Of a stretch of 64,000 nt of DNA, positions 43,700 to 52,765 are shown one piece after another (the first letter of the stretch is position 1; every line of letters starts with the position of its first letter). Under the pieces are notes generated by a model. It saw only the letters and a program-made list of their open reading frames with translations, searched no databases and had not been told where the DNA came from. Location: assembly GCF_900108555.1 (NCBI RefSeq), contig NZ_FNWV01000001.1, positions 510,973 to 574,972 on the forward strand, read 5' to 3'. A program made the translations under genes and the position numbers. This DNA comes from Ruminococcus flavefaciens. Its GTDB lineage: Bacteria; Bacillota; Clostridia; Oscillospirales; Ruminococcaceae.

Positions 43700-44549
43700 A
43701 GAAATCACTGAATGTTTCCGACATTTCATCGGGTATGAAAGCGTACATCATGTGCCCTTTATCGGACAGATGTACCTCTCCGCCGCATTTTTCGGCGTAG
43801 TCCATACCCACCTGTCTCCACGACACATTTTTTGCCAAAGTTTTCATATCACTTATGTAAAAGCAGCACGGACATTTCAGAACGCCTGTATTTTCGGCTT
43901 TCTGCGCATTTTCTGTCATGTGCATAGCTTCGTCGGTAAATTCGGGGTTAGCGATGTTCTTATAGAACATTTCCCTGTATATCTTCTTTTCCTCGTCATT
44001 AAGCTCGCTGCCGCTGAGAAGTCCCGAAACATTTTCAAGCTTGTTTTTAAACAGCTTTGTGATAAAACCGCCTTTAGCCACTTTTTGCAGCAGCTTCTGC
44101 TGCTTCTTTACCATGCCGCAGCGTTTTTCCTCGCTAACTTCTTTAGCCTGCAATACTGCCATAGTCGGTATGCCCATGTCCATGCTAAGTACAGCCTTAA
44201 CTTCATCTGGATAGGTATTTGCCCAGTATACAGCCTCAAATCCCGAATAGGAATGTGCTGCGAGAACATACGGCGGCTCAATACCTGCTTTGAGAAGTGC
44301 CTCTCTGTCCTCGCTGACAAGGTTTTCGATAGTTCTCGGAGTTTTCGCACTGTCGCTGAAGCCGTAGCCTGCCTTTTCAATGACAGCAATGCGGTACTTC
44401 TTTGACATTCTGCGATATATCGGCTTATACTCAAACACAGGACAGGTAACGCCATTGCCCGCCATAAAAACTATGGTAACATCGCCGCTCCCCTCGCTGT
44501 ACACATTGAGCTTTACGCCGTTTACTTCGACTTTTTCACCTGTGTTCAT
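43668..44549 (-). CDS. Alpha/beta hydrolase inside the dcw cluster
   Basis: A 293-residue alpha/beta-hydrolase fold protein. The nucleophile elbow is VLAAHSYSGFEAVYW (Ser near 99), the oxyanion strand TIVFMAGNG (~30), a catalytic Asp candidate lies in YISDMKTL (~230), and the His is in LSDKGHMMYAF (~270). There is no signal peptide. The substrate is unknown. Its ATG overlaps the murG stop (ATGA), so it is translated with murG, which is unusual for this cluster. The AraC, sortase and cell-wall neighbours give no direct clue. It ends inside an inverted repeat. Confidence 0.85.
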   Translation of the reverse strand: MNTGEKVEVNGVKLNVYSEGSGDVTIVFMAGNGVTCPVFEYKPIYRRMSKKYRIAVIEKAGYGFSDSAKTPRTIENLVSEDREALLKAGIEPPYVLAAHSYSGFEAVYWANTYPDEVKAVLSMDMGIPTMAVLQAKEVSEEKRCGMVKKQQKLLQKVAKGGFITKLFKNKLENVSGLLSGSELNDEEKKIYREMFYKNIANPEFTDEAMHMTENAQKAENTGVLKCPCCFYISDMKTLAKNVSWRQVGMDYAEKCGGEVHLSDKGHMMYAFIPDEMSETFSDFLDHNISLAKL

Positions 44550-45679
44550 TTTTTGCTCTTTTCAATGAGTTTATCTACTACTGCAAGTATTCTGTCATTT
44601 GTATCCGCAAGGTGGAGCTTTGCAGCACTTTCGGACATTGACTTTACCTTCGCGCTGTCGCCGTAAAGCTTTTCTATCTCGGCTATCATGCGCTCATTTG
44701 TAACGTCCTTCTGCTCGATTACTACTGCCGCACCTGCATTGCCGAGAACCATTGCATTGTGGTACTGATGATTTCCCGCAACTATAGGCGAGGGTATCAG
44801 TATCGAAGCCTTTCCTGCTGCTTCAAGCTCAGCAAGTGTGGACGCACCCGAACGGCATATAACAAGGTCAGCCGCAGCAAGACAAACGTCCATATCATTT
44901 ATATACTCGGTGATGCGAAGTCTGTCATTTTTGAGAGGTATGCCTGCTGCCTCCATAGCCTGTGGGAAAGAATCCTTTCCCATGCCGCCGTAGCCGTGGA
45001 TATGATTGATGTCAAGTCCCTTGCCTACGTGCCACTTGATGACTTCTGTCATAGTCTCGTTTATACAGCCTGCACCGAGACTGCCGCCGAATGAAAGGAT
45101 AGTGAAGCTGTCGTCCATGCCCAGCTTCTTTCGCGCTTCCTCGCGGCTCATTGTATTTATATTGCTTCTTACGGGAAGTCCCGTAACGCTGTACTCGAAT
45201 TTGCTCTTGTCCATGAATTTAAGAGCTTCCTTGACAGTGAGCATAACATAGTCCACTTCCTTGGAAAGAAGCTTGTTTGTTACGCCCGGGTAAGCATTCT
45301 GCTCATGGATAGCCGTAGGTATGCCCATTCTTGCAGCCTTCCTGATAACAGGACCTGCTGCATAACCGCCTGTACCTATGGCGATATCGGGCTTGAAGCC
45401 CTCTATTATCTGCTTTGCCCTCCTGCCCGAGGTGACAAGATAAGCTACAGCCTTTGCATTTCTTCCGATATTTTCAAGGGATATCTTTCTCTGAAATCCT
45501 GCGACCTTGATTGTCTCAAGTCTGTATCCTGCTTTCGGGACAAGCTTTGACTCCATACCCTTAGGAGTTCCTGCAAAGAGGAATTCCGTATCGGGATATT
45601 TCTTCTTTATTATATCAGCTATTGCAAGTCCCGGATTTATATGACCGCCTGTTCCGCCGCAGGCAATGAGTACTCTCAT
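44546..45679 (-). CDS. murG: UDP-GlcNAc:lipid I transferase MurG
   Basis: A GT-B transferase (~377 residues) that adds GlcNAc to lipid I to make lipid II on the inner membrane face. It has LIACGGTGGHINPGLAIAD with the Gly-rich loop, FSFGGSLGA-type SFGGSLGAGCIN (~190), RSGASTLAELEAAGKASILIPSP and NHQYHNA near the UDP site. AAAAGGAG lies seven bases before the ATG at 45679; the ATG at 45685 overlaps the ftsW stop and is the alternative. It is coupled to ftsW upstream and to the hydrolase downstream. Confidence 0.95.
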   Translation of the reverse strand: MRVLIACGGTGGHINPGLAIADIIKKKYPDTEFLFAGTPKGMESKLVPKAGYRLETIKVAGFQRKISLENIGRNAKAVAYLVTSGRRAKQIIEGFKPDIAIGTGGYAAGPVIRKAARMGIPTAIHEQNAYPGVTNKLLSKEVDYVMLTVKEALKFMDKSKFEYSVTGLPVRSNINTMSREEARKKLGMDDSFTILSFGGSLGAGCINETMTEVIKWHVGKGLDINHIHGYGGMGKDSFPQAMEAAGIPLKNDRLRITEYINDMDVCLAAADLVICRSGASTLAELEAAGKASILIPSPIVAGNHQYHNAMVLGNAGAAVVIEQKDVTNERMIAEIEKLYGDSAKVKSMSESAAKLHLADTNDRILAVVDKLIEKSKK

Positions 45680-45681
45680 GT

Positions 45682-46959
45682 TCATGCTCCTTTTAACTCA
45701 GCTTGTTCTTCTTTGACAGCTTTTTTCTTCTTTTTCGGTTTAGGCTTTTCGTCGGGATAATACCTGTGCTGAGATATATTCAGCATTATTCCCATTTCCG
45801 CCAGCTGCATAATAAGCGCAGTACCGCCGTAGCTGAAGAACGGAAGGCTGATACCCGTATTAGGTATAAGGTTGCTTACAACCGCTAAGTTGAGAACAGT
45901 CTGTATACCTATCTGTGTTGTGATACCAACAGCGATGAGCATACCAAATCTGTCCTTGCAGCGAACTGCAATGGAAAAGCCTTCTATAATAAGAAGGAAA
46001 AATACTATTATAATTGCAAGTGCTCCCACGAAACCGAGTTCCTCGCATACGATAGGGAAAACGAAGTCGTTTTTTGTCTCAGGGAGATAGAGGTACTTCT
46101 GACGTGAGTTTCCGAGACCGAGTCCGAAAAGTCCGCCTGAACCGATAGCGATTATGGAGTTTGCATTCTGCCATGTGTCGCCGAGCTTATCTGCAAAGGG
46201 ATCTCTCCACGCTCTTAATCTGACGTTTACGTAACTGTCAGGTACCTGTGCCTGCCATGAGATATAAGCTATGGCAAGACCGAGAGCAGCTGCTCCGAAA
46301 GCGAGGAAGTGCTTTTTGTTTACACCGCCGCAAAGTATCATAGCTATAGCGATAGTGCTGATAAGAATGATACCTGAGATGTGCTTCTCAGCGGCTATGA
46401 GGACTACATAGACTCCGAGAATAACAGCGTACTTTACTATACCTGTTTTGAGGTCGTTCATCTTATCGCCGTCGCGCTCCATATTATAGGCAAAGAAGAT
46501 GATAAGCGCAAGCTTCGCCACCTCTGAGGGCTGCAAGTTCAGCGGACCGATGTCGATCCAACGTTTTGCGCCCATTGAACCGCCTTCATCGTTACCGAAA
46601 ATAAGTACGGCTATGAGAAGTATGATTCCCGCGAAATACAAAAGGCTTGCTATGTTGAATTTTTTAAGCACAGGGAGCTTTAAATTCTTTAAGTTATGAT
46701 AATCCATCTTCATAAAGAAGATCATTGCGACAAAGCCTACTATGGCATTTTTCGCCTGTTTTTTTGCATAGTAAAGACCATCACCGCCGTGCTCGCTGTA
46801 TGCCCACGCATAGCTTGCTGAGGACATCATTACGATACCGACAACAAGCAGTATCATAACGTATGCAAAGAACGAAAGGCTCAGGTCTCCTTTTCTTCCT
46901 CCCGAAAAGACATTCGGGAGCGAAACGCGCTTTTTCTTTTCAGTTTTGCTTGCTGCCAT
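45682..46959 (-). CDS. ftsW: SEDS-family lipid II polymerase FtsW
   Basis: A 425-residue polytopic protein with about ten membrane helices and a basic N-terminal (TEKKKRVSLP) and C-terminal (KPKPKKKKKAVKEEQ) cytosolic tail. The SEDS motifs AKRWIDIGPLNLQPSEVAKLALIIFFA and GLGNSRQKYLYLPETKNDFVFPIVCEELGFVG are intact, as is NTGISLPFFSYGGTALIMQLAEMGI. It polymerises septal peptidoglycan together with the PASTA transpeptidase encoded upstream. An AAGGAGG site precedes the ATG. Confidence 0.95.
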   Translation of the reverse strand: MAASKTEKKKRVSLPNVFSGGRKGDLSLSFFAYVMILLVVGIVMMSSASYAWAYSEHGGDGLYYAKKQAKNAIVGFVAMIFFMKMDYHNLKNLKLPVLKKFNIASLLYFAGIILLIAVLIFGNDEGGSMGAKRWIDIGPLNLQPSEVAKLALIIFFAYNMERDGDKMNDLKTGIVKYAVILGVYVVLIAAEKHISGIILISTIAIAMILCGGVNKKHFLAFGAAALGLAIAYISWQAQVPDSYVNVRLRAWRDPFADKLGDTWQNANSIIAIGSGGLFGLGLGNSRQKYLYLPETKNDFVFPIVCEELGFVGALAIIIVFFLLIIEGFSIAVRCKDRFGMLIAVGITTQIGIQTVLNLAVVSNLIPNTGISLPFFSYGGTALIMQLAEMGIMLNISQHRYYPDEKPKPKKKKKAVKEEQAELKGA

Positions 46960-46992
46960 TTTTCCTCCTTAAAGTAGTGACTATAGCTGCCG

Positions 46993-48033
46993 TTAGTTAA
47001 GTGCCAGCAGAGTAATTATGCCCAATACTCCGAAAATCATGCCGAAAAGTGAAAAAGATATGACTATCTTGTATTCGCTGAATCCGCTCATTTCAAAGTG
47101 GTGGTGGATAGGAGTCATTTTGAATATACGTCTGCCCTCTCCGTATTTCTTCTTGGTGTACTTGAAGTAGGTTACCTGTATCATTACGGAAAGTGCTTCA
47201 AGGATATACACAAGAGCAACGAGGATAAGCAGCAGGTGCTTGTGGAGGATAAGTCCCACACCTGTTACGGCTGCACCGAGGAACATCGAGCCTGTATCGC
47301 CCATGAAGCATTTTGCAGGATTTAAGTTCCACAGCAAAAATCCGAGACAGCCGCCTGCAAGTGCCATAGTGAAGCAGGTCATCTCGTCTTTTTTGAGGAT
47401 AGTGCAGCATACTGTGAATATGAGCATAGCCACAAATGTAACAGAGCCGCAAAGTCCGTCAACGCCGTCTGTGAGGTTTACCGCATTTGTAAGGTAAATT
47501 ATCACAGCCATCATAAGTATATAATAGAATATTCCCAGTGAAGGAGACTTCCAGAAACCGAGGTCTATACGTGTCTCACCGTCACCGAAGAAGTGTATCA
47601 CTGCAAGAAAGCCTACAGAGAATACAAGCTGCAAAGCTATTTTCTGCCACGGAGTAAGACCGTCATTTTTCTTTCTGGCAACCTTTGTGTAGTCGTCGAT
47701 AAAACCGATGATACCGAATGCTGCGGAGAAAAGTATACAGCCCAGCATAAGATAGAACGGATAAAAGCTCTTTTTATCGGTAGTATCTATGCCCACTTTC
47801 CACCTGTATATCCAATAGCCTGCAATAGCAGTCAGCACAGTGGATATGATGAACATGAAACCGCCCATTGTGGGAGTTCCCTGCTTTTTCGCGTGCCACT
47901 TAGGTCCGTCAACAGTTTTTATGGGCTGACCGAATTTTATCTTATGCAGGAAAGGTACAAGGAATATACCCGAAACTCCTGCTATCACGAATGAAAGAAG
48001 TGCTGTGACAAGATTAATTATCCAGAAAGACAT
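46993..48033 (-). CDS. mraY: Phospho-N-acetylmuramoyl-pentapeptide transferase
   Basis: A 346-residue polytopic enzyme that makes lipid I from UDP-MurNAc-pentapeptide and undecaprenyl phosphate. The active-site motifs FGFIDDYTKV-like IGFIDDYTKV (~110), NAVNLTDGVDGL (~188) and the C-terminal MTPIHHHFE loop (~308) are all present. A GGAG site lies 13 bases before the ATG. In many genomes murF and murD flank mraY; neither is present here. Confidence 0.96.
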   Translation of the reverse strand: MSFWIINLVTALLSFVIAGVSGIFLVPFLHKIKFGQPIKTVDGPKWHAKKQGTPTMGGFMFIISTVLTAIAGYWIYRWKVGIDTTDKKSFYPFYLMLGCILFSAAFGIIGFIDDYTKVARKKNDGLTPWQKIALQLVFSVGFLAVIHFFGDGETRIDLGFWKSPSLGIFYYILMMAVIIYLTNAVNLTDGVDGLCGSVTFVAMLIFTVCCTILKKDEMTCFTMALAGGCLGFLLWNLNPAKCFMGDTGSMFLGAAVTGVGLILHKHLLLILVALVYILEALSVMIQVTYFKYTKKKYGEGRRIFKMTPIHHHFEMSGFSEYKIVISFSLFGMIFGVLGIITLLALN

Positions 48034-48056
48034 TTTAAAATAACAACTCCAGTTTT

Positions 48057-49496
48057 TTATTTATCGAGCAGTTTAAGACCTTCTGCAACCACTTCACGCT
48101 CGTCAAAGTGGATATGCTCCATGCCTGCAAGTATCTGATAATCCTCATGTCCCTTGCCGGCAAGTACTATTATATCACCTTTATCAGCAATTTTCAAGGC
48201 ATGATATATAGCTTCACGTCTGTCGGTGACAACATCATAGTTCACCGTCATACCTTCGATGCCTGCAAGTATATCCTTTATGATAGCCTCAGGCTCTTCA
48301 TTTCGCGGATTATCCGATGTTATTATGAGCTTGTCGGCGTATTTTGCCGCAGCTTTTGCCATTTTCGGACGCTTTGCCGCATCGCGGTTTCCGCCGCAGC
48401 CGAACAGGCATATAAGGTCGTTTTCGGTGTACTCCTTGACGCTTCTGAGGATATTCTCGATAGCATCGGGAGTATGTGCGTAATCGCAGATAACTGTGAA
48501 GTCACGCCCAGTAGGTATTACCTCACAGCGTCCCTTTACACCGTTGTATTCCCCAATTGCAGGGATTATATTGTCAATGCTGATACCTGCTTCAAGACAT
48601 ACCGCTATAGCAGCTGTGATATTTGAAACATTAAAAAGTCCCGGCATTCTTGTTTTTATAAGGTGTGATTTATCGCCGCAGCAGAACCAGAAGCTTGAAC
48701 CTGTAGACTTTATCTTAATGCCGTCGGCATAGATGTCTGCATTTTCCTTTACGCTGAAGCTGAGTTTTCTGCACTTGACTTCACCGAAAAGTCTCTTTCC
48801 GTAGTCATCATCTGCATTTATAACAGCTGTATCACAGATATCGAAGAGCATTTTCTTTGCCTGATAATAGTCCTCCATATCCTTGTGATAGTCAAGATGA
48901 TCCTGAGTAAGATTTGTGAATACCGCAGTTTCAAAGTGAGATGAGCCTATCCTGTACTGACAAAGACCGAACGAAGAAACCTCCATTACAACATACTCGC
49001 AGCCTGCATCAGCCATTTTTGCAAGGAGCTGCATGAAATCGTATGCCATAGGTGTAGTGTTGTCGGTATGGATCACTTCATCGCCTATCTCGTTCTGTAT
49101 AGTTCCCACAAGACCTGTCTTGTGACCGTTTTTCATAAGGATATGCTTGATAACATTAGTTATAGTGGTCTTACCGTTAGTACCCGTAACGCCTATCATT
49201 TTCATTTTTCGCTCGGGGTGTCCGAACCATGCCGAACATATCTGACCGTAAAGCTTACGGGAATTATCCGTGATTATCTGCTTGTCGCCAAGTCCCAGAT
49301 CACGTTCGCACACAACAGCCGCCGCGCCCTTTTCCAGCATCTCCGCAGCTGCCGTATGACCGTCGAAGCTTCCGCCCTTTACGCAGACAAAGAGGCTTCC
49401 CTCAGTTACCTTGCGTGTATCGTCGGTCACGGAACTTATTTCGGTATCGCCTATAGCTGTCACGGCGTTATTTTCAATAAGATCGCATAATTTCAT
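48057..49496 (-). CDS. murE: UDP-MurNAc-tripeptide synthetase MurE, meso-DAP type
   Basis: A ~479-residue Mur ligase that adds the third stem residue. It has MIGVTGTNGKTTITNVIKHIL (P-loop, ~95), the NTTPMAYDFMQLL and SSHFETAVFTNLTQDHLDYHKDM segments, and SDNPRNEEPEAII, the DNPR motif that recognises meso-diaminopimelate rather than lysine. The frame opens at 49562, but AGGAGG seven bases before 49496 sets the start. It is followed by mraY. Confidence 0.95.
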   Translation of the reverse strand: MKLCDLIENNAVTAIGDTEISSVTDDTRKVTEGSLFVCVKGGSFDGHTAAAEMLEKGAAAVVCERDLGLGDKQIITDNSRKLYGQICSAWFGHPERKMKMIGVTGTNGKTTITNVIKHILMKNGHKTGLVGTIQNEIGDEVIHTDNTTPMAYDFMQLLAKMADAGCEYVVMEVSSFGLCQYRIGSSHFETAVFTNLTQDHLDYHKDMEDYYQAKKMLFDICDTAVINADDDYGKRLFGEVKCRKLSFSVKENADIYADGIKIKSTGSSFWFCCGDKSHLIKTRMPGLFNVSNITAAIAVCLEAGISIDNIIPAIGEYNGVKGRCEVIPTGRDFTVICDYAHTPDAIENILRSVKEYTENDLICLFGCGGNRDAAKRPKMAKAAAKYADKLIITSDNPRNEEPEAIIKDILAGIEGMTVNYDVVTDRREAIYHALKIADKGDIIVLAGKGHEDYQILAGMEHIHFDEREVVAEGLKLLDK

Positions 49497-49530
49497 TTCG
49501 TCTGCCTCCTGTCTTTTTCTTTGGGCATCA

Positions 49531-51942
49531 TCAGTCGTTGAACGACTGTGCCTGGAATTCAAGTTCTATAGTAGTACCTTTAGCTACAACTGAATACGGA
49601 TCTATGCTCTGACTCTTGACCGTTGCTCCCTCCTGCGTTGCAAGAGAGTTCTTCGCAACATAGTTAAGACCGAGTGCGCTAAGCACCTCGTTGGCAAGCT
49701 CAGGGCTATAATACGAAAGATCAGGCACGGTTACAGGCTCATAGGTATTTCCCTTTTCGGTATAAAGGTAGATACAGCCGTCCTTTGATATAGATGTTCC
49801 TGTTATAGGAGACTGCTCAACTACTTCGATACCGTTGCCTATCTTTTCATATTTTACGGTGCCGCCGCCAAGTCCCTGTATAGTCTTTATTGCATCATCT
49901 ATAGATGCGCCCTTGAGGAGCGGTACCTTTACATTAAGGTTTTTAAGCTCAGTCTCATCATACTCAGGGCTCTTGTCAAGGTATCTGAGTACGTCTGTGA
50001 GGATATCCTGTGCGCATGGAACTGCACATTTGCTTCCGTAATACTGATTGTTAGCCTTATCAGGCATATCAGCCAATACAAGGAGTATCAGTTCGGGATC
50101 ATCGGAAGGAGTAAAGCATAAATACGAAGCACCGTATTCATTAAGATTTTCGTCTTCCTTGCCGTATTCCTGAGCAACATTCTGTTTTATGGCACTGAAA
50201 CGCTGTGAAGTACCCGATTTACCGCCAATTGAAAAGCCCATTATATCAACGTTGCCTTCTATATTGCCTATAACGACATTTCTCAGTGCATCTGCCATTG
50301 TTTTCGAGGACTCTTCCGATATTACCTGTCTTCTTACAGTTCTTTCGTTATTCAGAACGATGTTTCCGTCCTGATCTACTACCTTGTCAACAACATAGGG
50401 CTGAAGCAGATATCCACCGTTTACGACTGCACTGCAAGCGGTGATAAGCTCTAAAGGTGTAACTGTTTCACACTGTCCGAATGAAGCTTCGGCAAGGTCG
50501 ATATTTATCATTTTTTCAAGAGTCGGAAGATCACCGCTTGCTTCATATGGAAGATCGATGCCTGTTGGTTCTCTGAAACCGAAAGCATCGAAGTAATACT
50601 GGAACTTCTCCATGCCGAGAGCCTGACCCAAAGCCATGAAAGCAGGGTTGCAGGACTTTGTAAGTGCCTCCTGGAACGACACGGGTCCGTGTCCGCCTGT
50701 GTCTACACTATGACAGGCGATCGGAAGCTTACGGTCGCCGTCCTGAAAATACTCTACGCCGTTGCAAACATGAGACCATGTATCGAAATCTATAGCTTTT
50801 TCTTCAACTACAGAGGCAGCTGTTATTATTTTGAATACCGAACCCGGCTCGTAACGCTCACTGATACACTTGTTGTTCCACTGACGCTCACGGGCTTCGG
50901 GAGTACATTCTTCAATATCCTTTTCTGTAGGATTTTCTATCTCTTTATCATATAATACTCTTTTGAGCAGCATATCGCTTGAAAGCTCGGTAGGATCGTT
51001 AAGATCAAAGCTTGGATATGTAGCCATACCCAGTATAGCACCCGTTTTCGGGTTCATCATTATAGCACATGATCTGTTCTTTACATCATGCTCCTCAGTC
51101 ATCTCTTTGAGATGCTTTTCAAGGATATACTGTATTTCTCTGTCGATAGTAAGGTATACATCATCGCCGTCCTTAGGCTCAAAGGTCTTGGAGTATCTGT
51201 AGGGAAGCTCCTTACCGTTAGAGTCTTTGGCAGAAACAGTTCTTCCGTCAACGCCTGACAGGTACTTATTGTAATATGACTCTACACCGTATGCTATGTT
51301 TCCTCTGGTAAAGCCTATTACAGAGGCAGCAAGGTCATTCTGAGGATAGTAACGCTTTGTATCCTCGACACTTCCTACGGAAACAAAGCCCATATCATAG
51401 AAATAATCCAGTATCTCGTCAGCAACAGCCTTTTCCGTCTGGACCTTGAGCTCAGAGTATCTGCCTTCTGCGTCCATAGCTGTTTTGACTTTCTCAGCTG
51501 TTACATTCAGTTTCAGCGCAATAAAAGCGGCTGCCTTGTTCTTGAACTCCTCAGCAGACTCGGGAAGAACATTTATCTCCTGACCGTTCTCATCATACTC
51601 AGGAGTATATGTACCGTTTGCTTTATCTTCATTTCTCTTGTTTATGCGCTTCTGAAGACTTTCAAGGTCCTCTTTAAAGGCAGCAGGATCAATGAAGATC
51701 TTGTATACAGTCGCACTCTTTGCGAGAGTTATGCCCTTTGAATCATATATAGTACCTCTGTGTGCAGAGATGCTTATCGAACCGAAATGCTGGTCATTTG
51801 CCATATCCTGATACTTCTTGTTGTTAAGAACGGATATTTTGAAGAAGTTAGCTGCAACAGCTCCGAAAAGCAGACTGAAAGCAGCTGTCATAACTATTTT
51901 CGACCTGAAACGCATAGAGTTCGACGGATTTGTATTTATCAC
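49531..51942 (-). CDS. Class B penicillin-binding protein with two PASTA domains (FtsI/SpoVD/PBP2B type)
   Basis: About 803 residues. One membrane helix (~18-38, IVMTAAFSLLFGAVAANFF) is followed by the dimerisation domain with RGTIYDSKGI and the transpeptidase domain with the nucleophile motif EPGSVFKIITAAS, the SxN motif in TKSCNPAFM and IGGKSGTSQRF. Two C-terminal PASTA domains begin VKVPLLKGASIDDAI and VTVPDLSYYSPELAN. It cross-links septal peptidoglycan, and is the beta-lactam target partnered with FtsW. The open frame starts at 52020, but AAAGGAAG nine bases before a GTG at 51942 gives the start. A 319-nt untranslated leader precedes it. Confidence 0.93.
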   Translation of the reverse strand: MINTNPSNSMRFRSKIVMTAAFSLLFGAVAANFFKISVLNNKKYQDMANDQHFGSISISAHRGTIYDSKGITLAKSATVYKIFIDPAAFKEDLESLQKRINKRNEDKANGTYTPEYDENGQEINVLPESAEEFKNKAAAFIALKLNVTAEKVKTAMDAEGRYSELKVQTEKAVADEILDYFYDMGFVSVGSVEDTKRYYPQNDLAASVIGFTRGNIAYGVESYYNKYLSGVDGRTVSAKDSNGKELPYRYSKTFEPKDGDDVYLTIDREIQYILEKHLKEMTEEHDVKNRSCAIMMNPKTGAILGMATYPSFDLNDPTELSSDMLLKRVLYDKEIENPTEKDIEECTPEARERQWNNKCISERYEPGSVFKIITAASVVEEKAIDFDTWSHVCNGVEYFQDGDRKLPIACHSVDTGGHGPVSFQEALTKSCNPAFMALGQALGMEKFQYYFDAFGFREPTGIDLPYEASGDLPTLEKMINIDLAEASFGQCETVTPLELITACSAVVNGGYLLQPYVVDKVVDQDGNIVLNNERTVRRQVISEESSKTMADALRNVVIGNIEGNVDIMGFSIGGKSGTSQRFSAIKQNVAQEYGKEDENLNEYGASYLCFTPSDDPELILLVLADMPDKANNQYYGSKCAVPCAQDILTDVLRYLDKSPEYDETELKNLNVKVPLLKGASIDDAIKTIQGLGGGTVKYEKIGNGIEVVEQSPITGTSISKDGCIYLYTEKGNTYEPVTVPDLSYYSPELANEVLSALGLNYVAKNSLATQEGATVKSQSIDPYSVVAKGTTIELEFQAQSFND

Positions 51943-52261
51943 AGCAGAATTCTTCCTTTCCGCGAAAAATCGACTATAAATAAATAAGGCAGGGTTTTTG
52001 TGTGCCCCGCCCGTGAACATCTTTATTTCTTTTTTGGGATGTCCTTTTGTTTTGATACGACGAAGGATTTATCGCTATTCAAGCGTGGGACTGCCGCCCC
52101 CGGGCTCTCTTTCTCTCTAAGAGCCCAGGAACTGCAATTCCGATATTCCGATCACCCGCTGTATCTCCGTGTTCTACATATAACTTCGGCTTTTTATATT
52201 TTTATCGCCGATAGTGCTCATTAATTATACAGGCAGTCCTTGTGTTATATTTATATTGGAC
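51943..52261. other. Long structured leader between ftsL and the PASTA PBP gene
   Basis: A 319-bp gap inside an otherwise tight operon. Minus-strand hairpins are CGGC/GCCG around an A-rich loop (about 52186-52210) and GGGCTCT/AGAGCCC (about 52101-52126, followed by GGGGGCGGC). A TATAAT-like box lies near 52228-52233 without a good -35. No riboswitch class was recognised. Confidence 0.45.
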
Positions 52262-52765
52262 TTACCCTCTGAAATATTCCACGCATTTATCGAAAAAGGA
52301 TTTTATTTTCGCTATCACACCTTTTTCCTGCTCCGGAATAGTCACGACATCACCTGTCTGTATCTTGATGTACTTTATCTGAGTAGAATCTATCTTCTGC
52401 ATCTTCAGAACATTTTCCGCATATTCTTCTATATTCTTAGCGGACATCTTACTATCAAGTTCAGACTGGAGTCTTACATTTTCGGCTTCGGCTTCATCGA
52501 GCTTCTCGTTCATAGCGGATACCTTGTTGTACATGGTGTTCCGCTTGTCAAGCGAATAGATAACCGAGCCAAGCAGTGCGGCAGCCAGCAGCGATACGAA
52601 TATTATCATAAGGACCGAACCGCTTTGAGCTTCGTTCTTTCTGATCTGTATCTCAGGCTTCTGCTCAGTATCCATCTTTACTGCGTCGTCCATATCGGTT
52701 GTCTCGTCCGAGTCGGCATCGTCGTAGCTTTCGTCGTTATAATAGCGTACAGTGTTTTCAGCCAT
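52262..52765 (-). CDS. ftsL: Septum formation initiator, FtsL/DivIC-like
   Basis: A 167-residue bitopic protein. An acidic, disordered N-terminal section (YYNDESYDDADSDETTDMDD) precedes one membrane helix (~52-72, VLMIIFVSLLAAALLGSVIY) and a leucine-zipper-like coiled coil (SAMNEKLDEAEAENVRLQSELDSKM), ending in a basic tail. By position between rsmH and pbp it is FtsL; sequence alone cannot separate it from DivIC. AAAGGAG lies 11 bases before the ATG at 52765, which overlaps the rsmH stop. Confidence 0.82.
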   Translation of the reverse strand: MAENTVRYYNDESYDDADSDETTDMDDAVKMDTEQKPEIQIRKNEAQSGSVLMIIFVSLLAAALLGSVIYSLDKRNTMYNKVSAMNEKLDEAEAENVRLQSELDSKMSAKNIEEYAENVLKMQKIDSTQIKYIKIQTGDVVTIPEQEKGVIAKIKSFFDKCVEYFRG

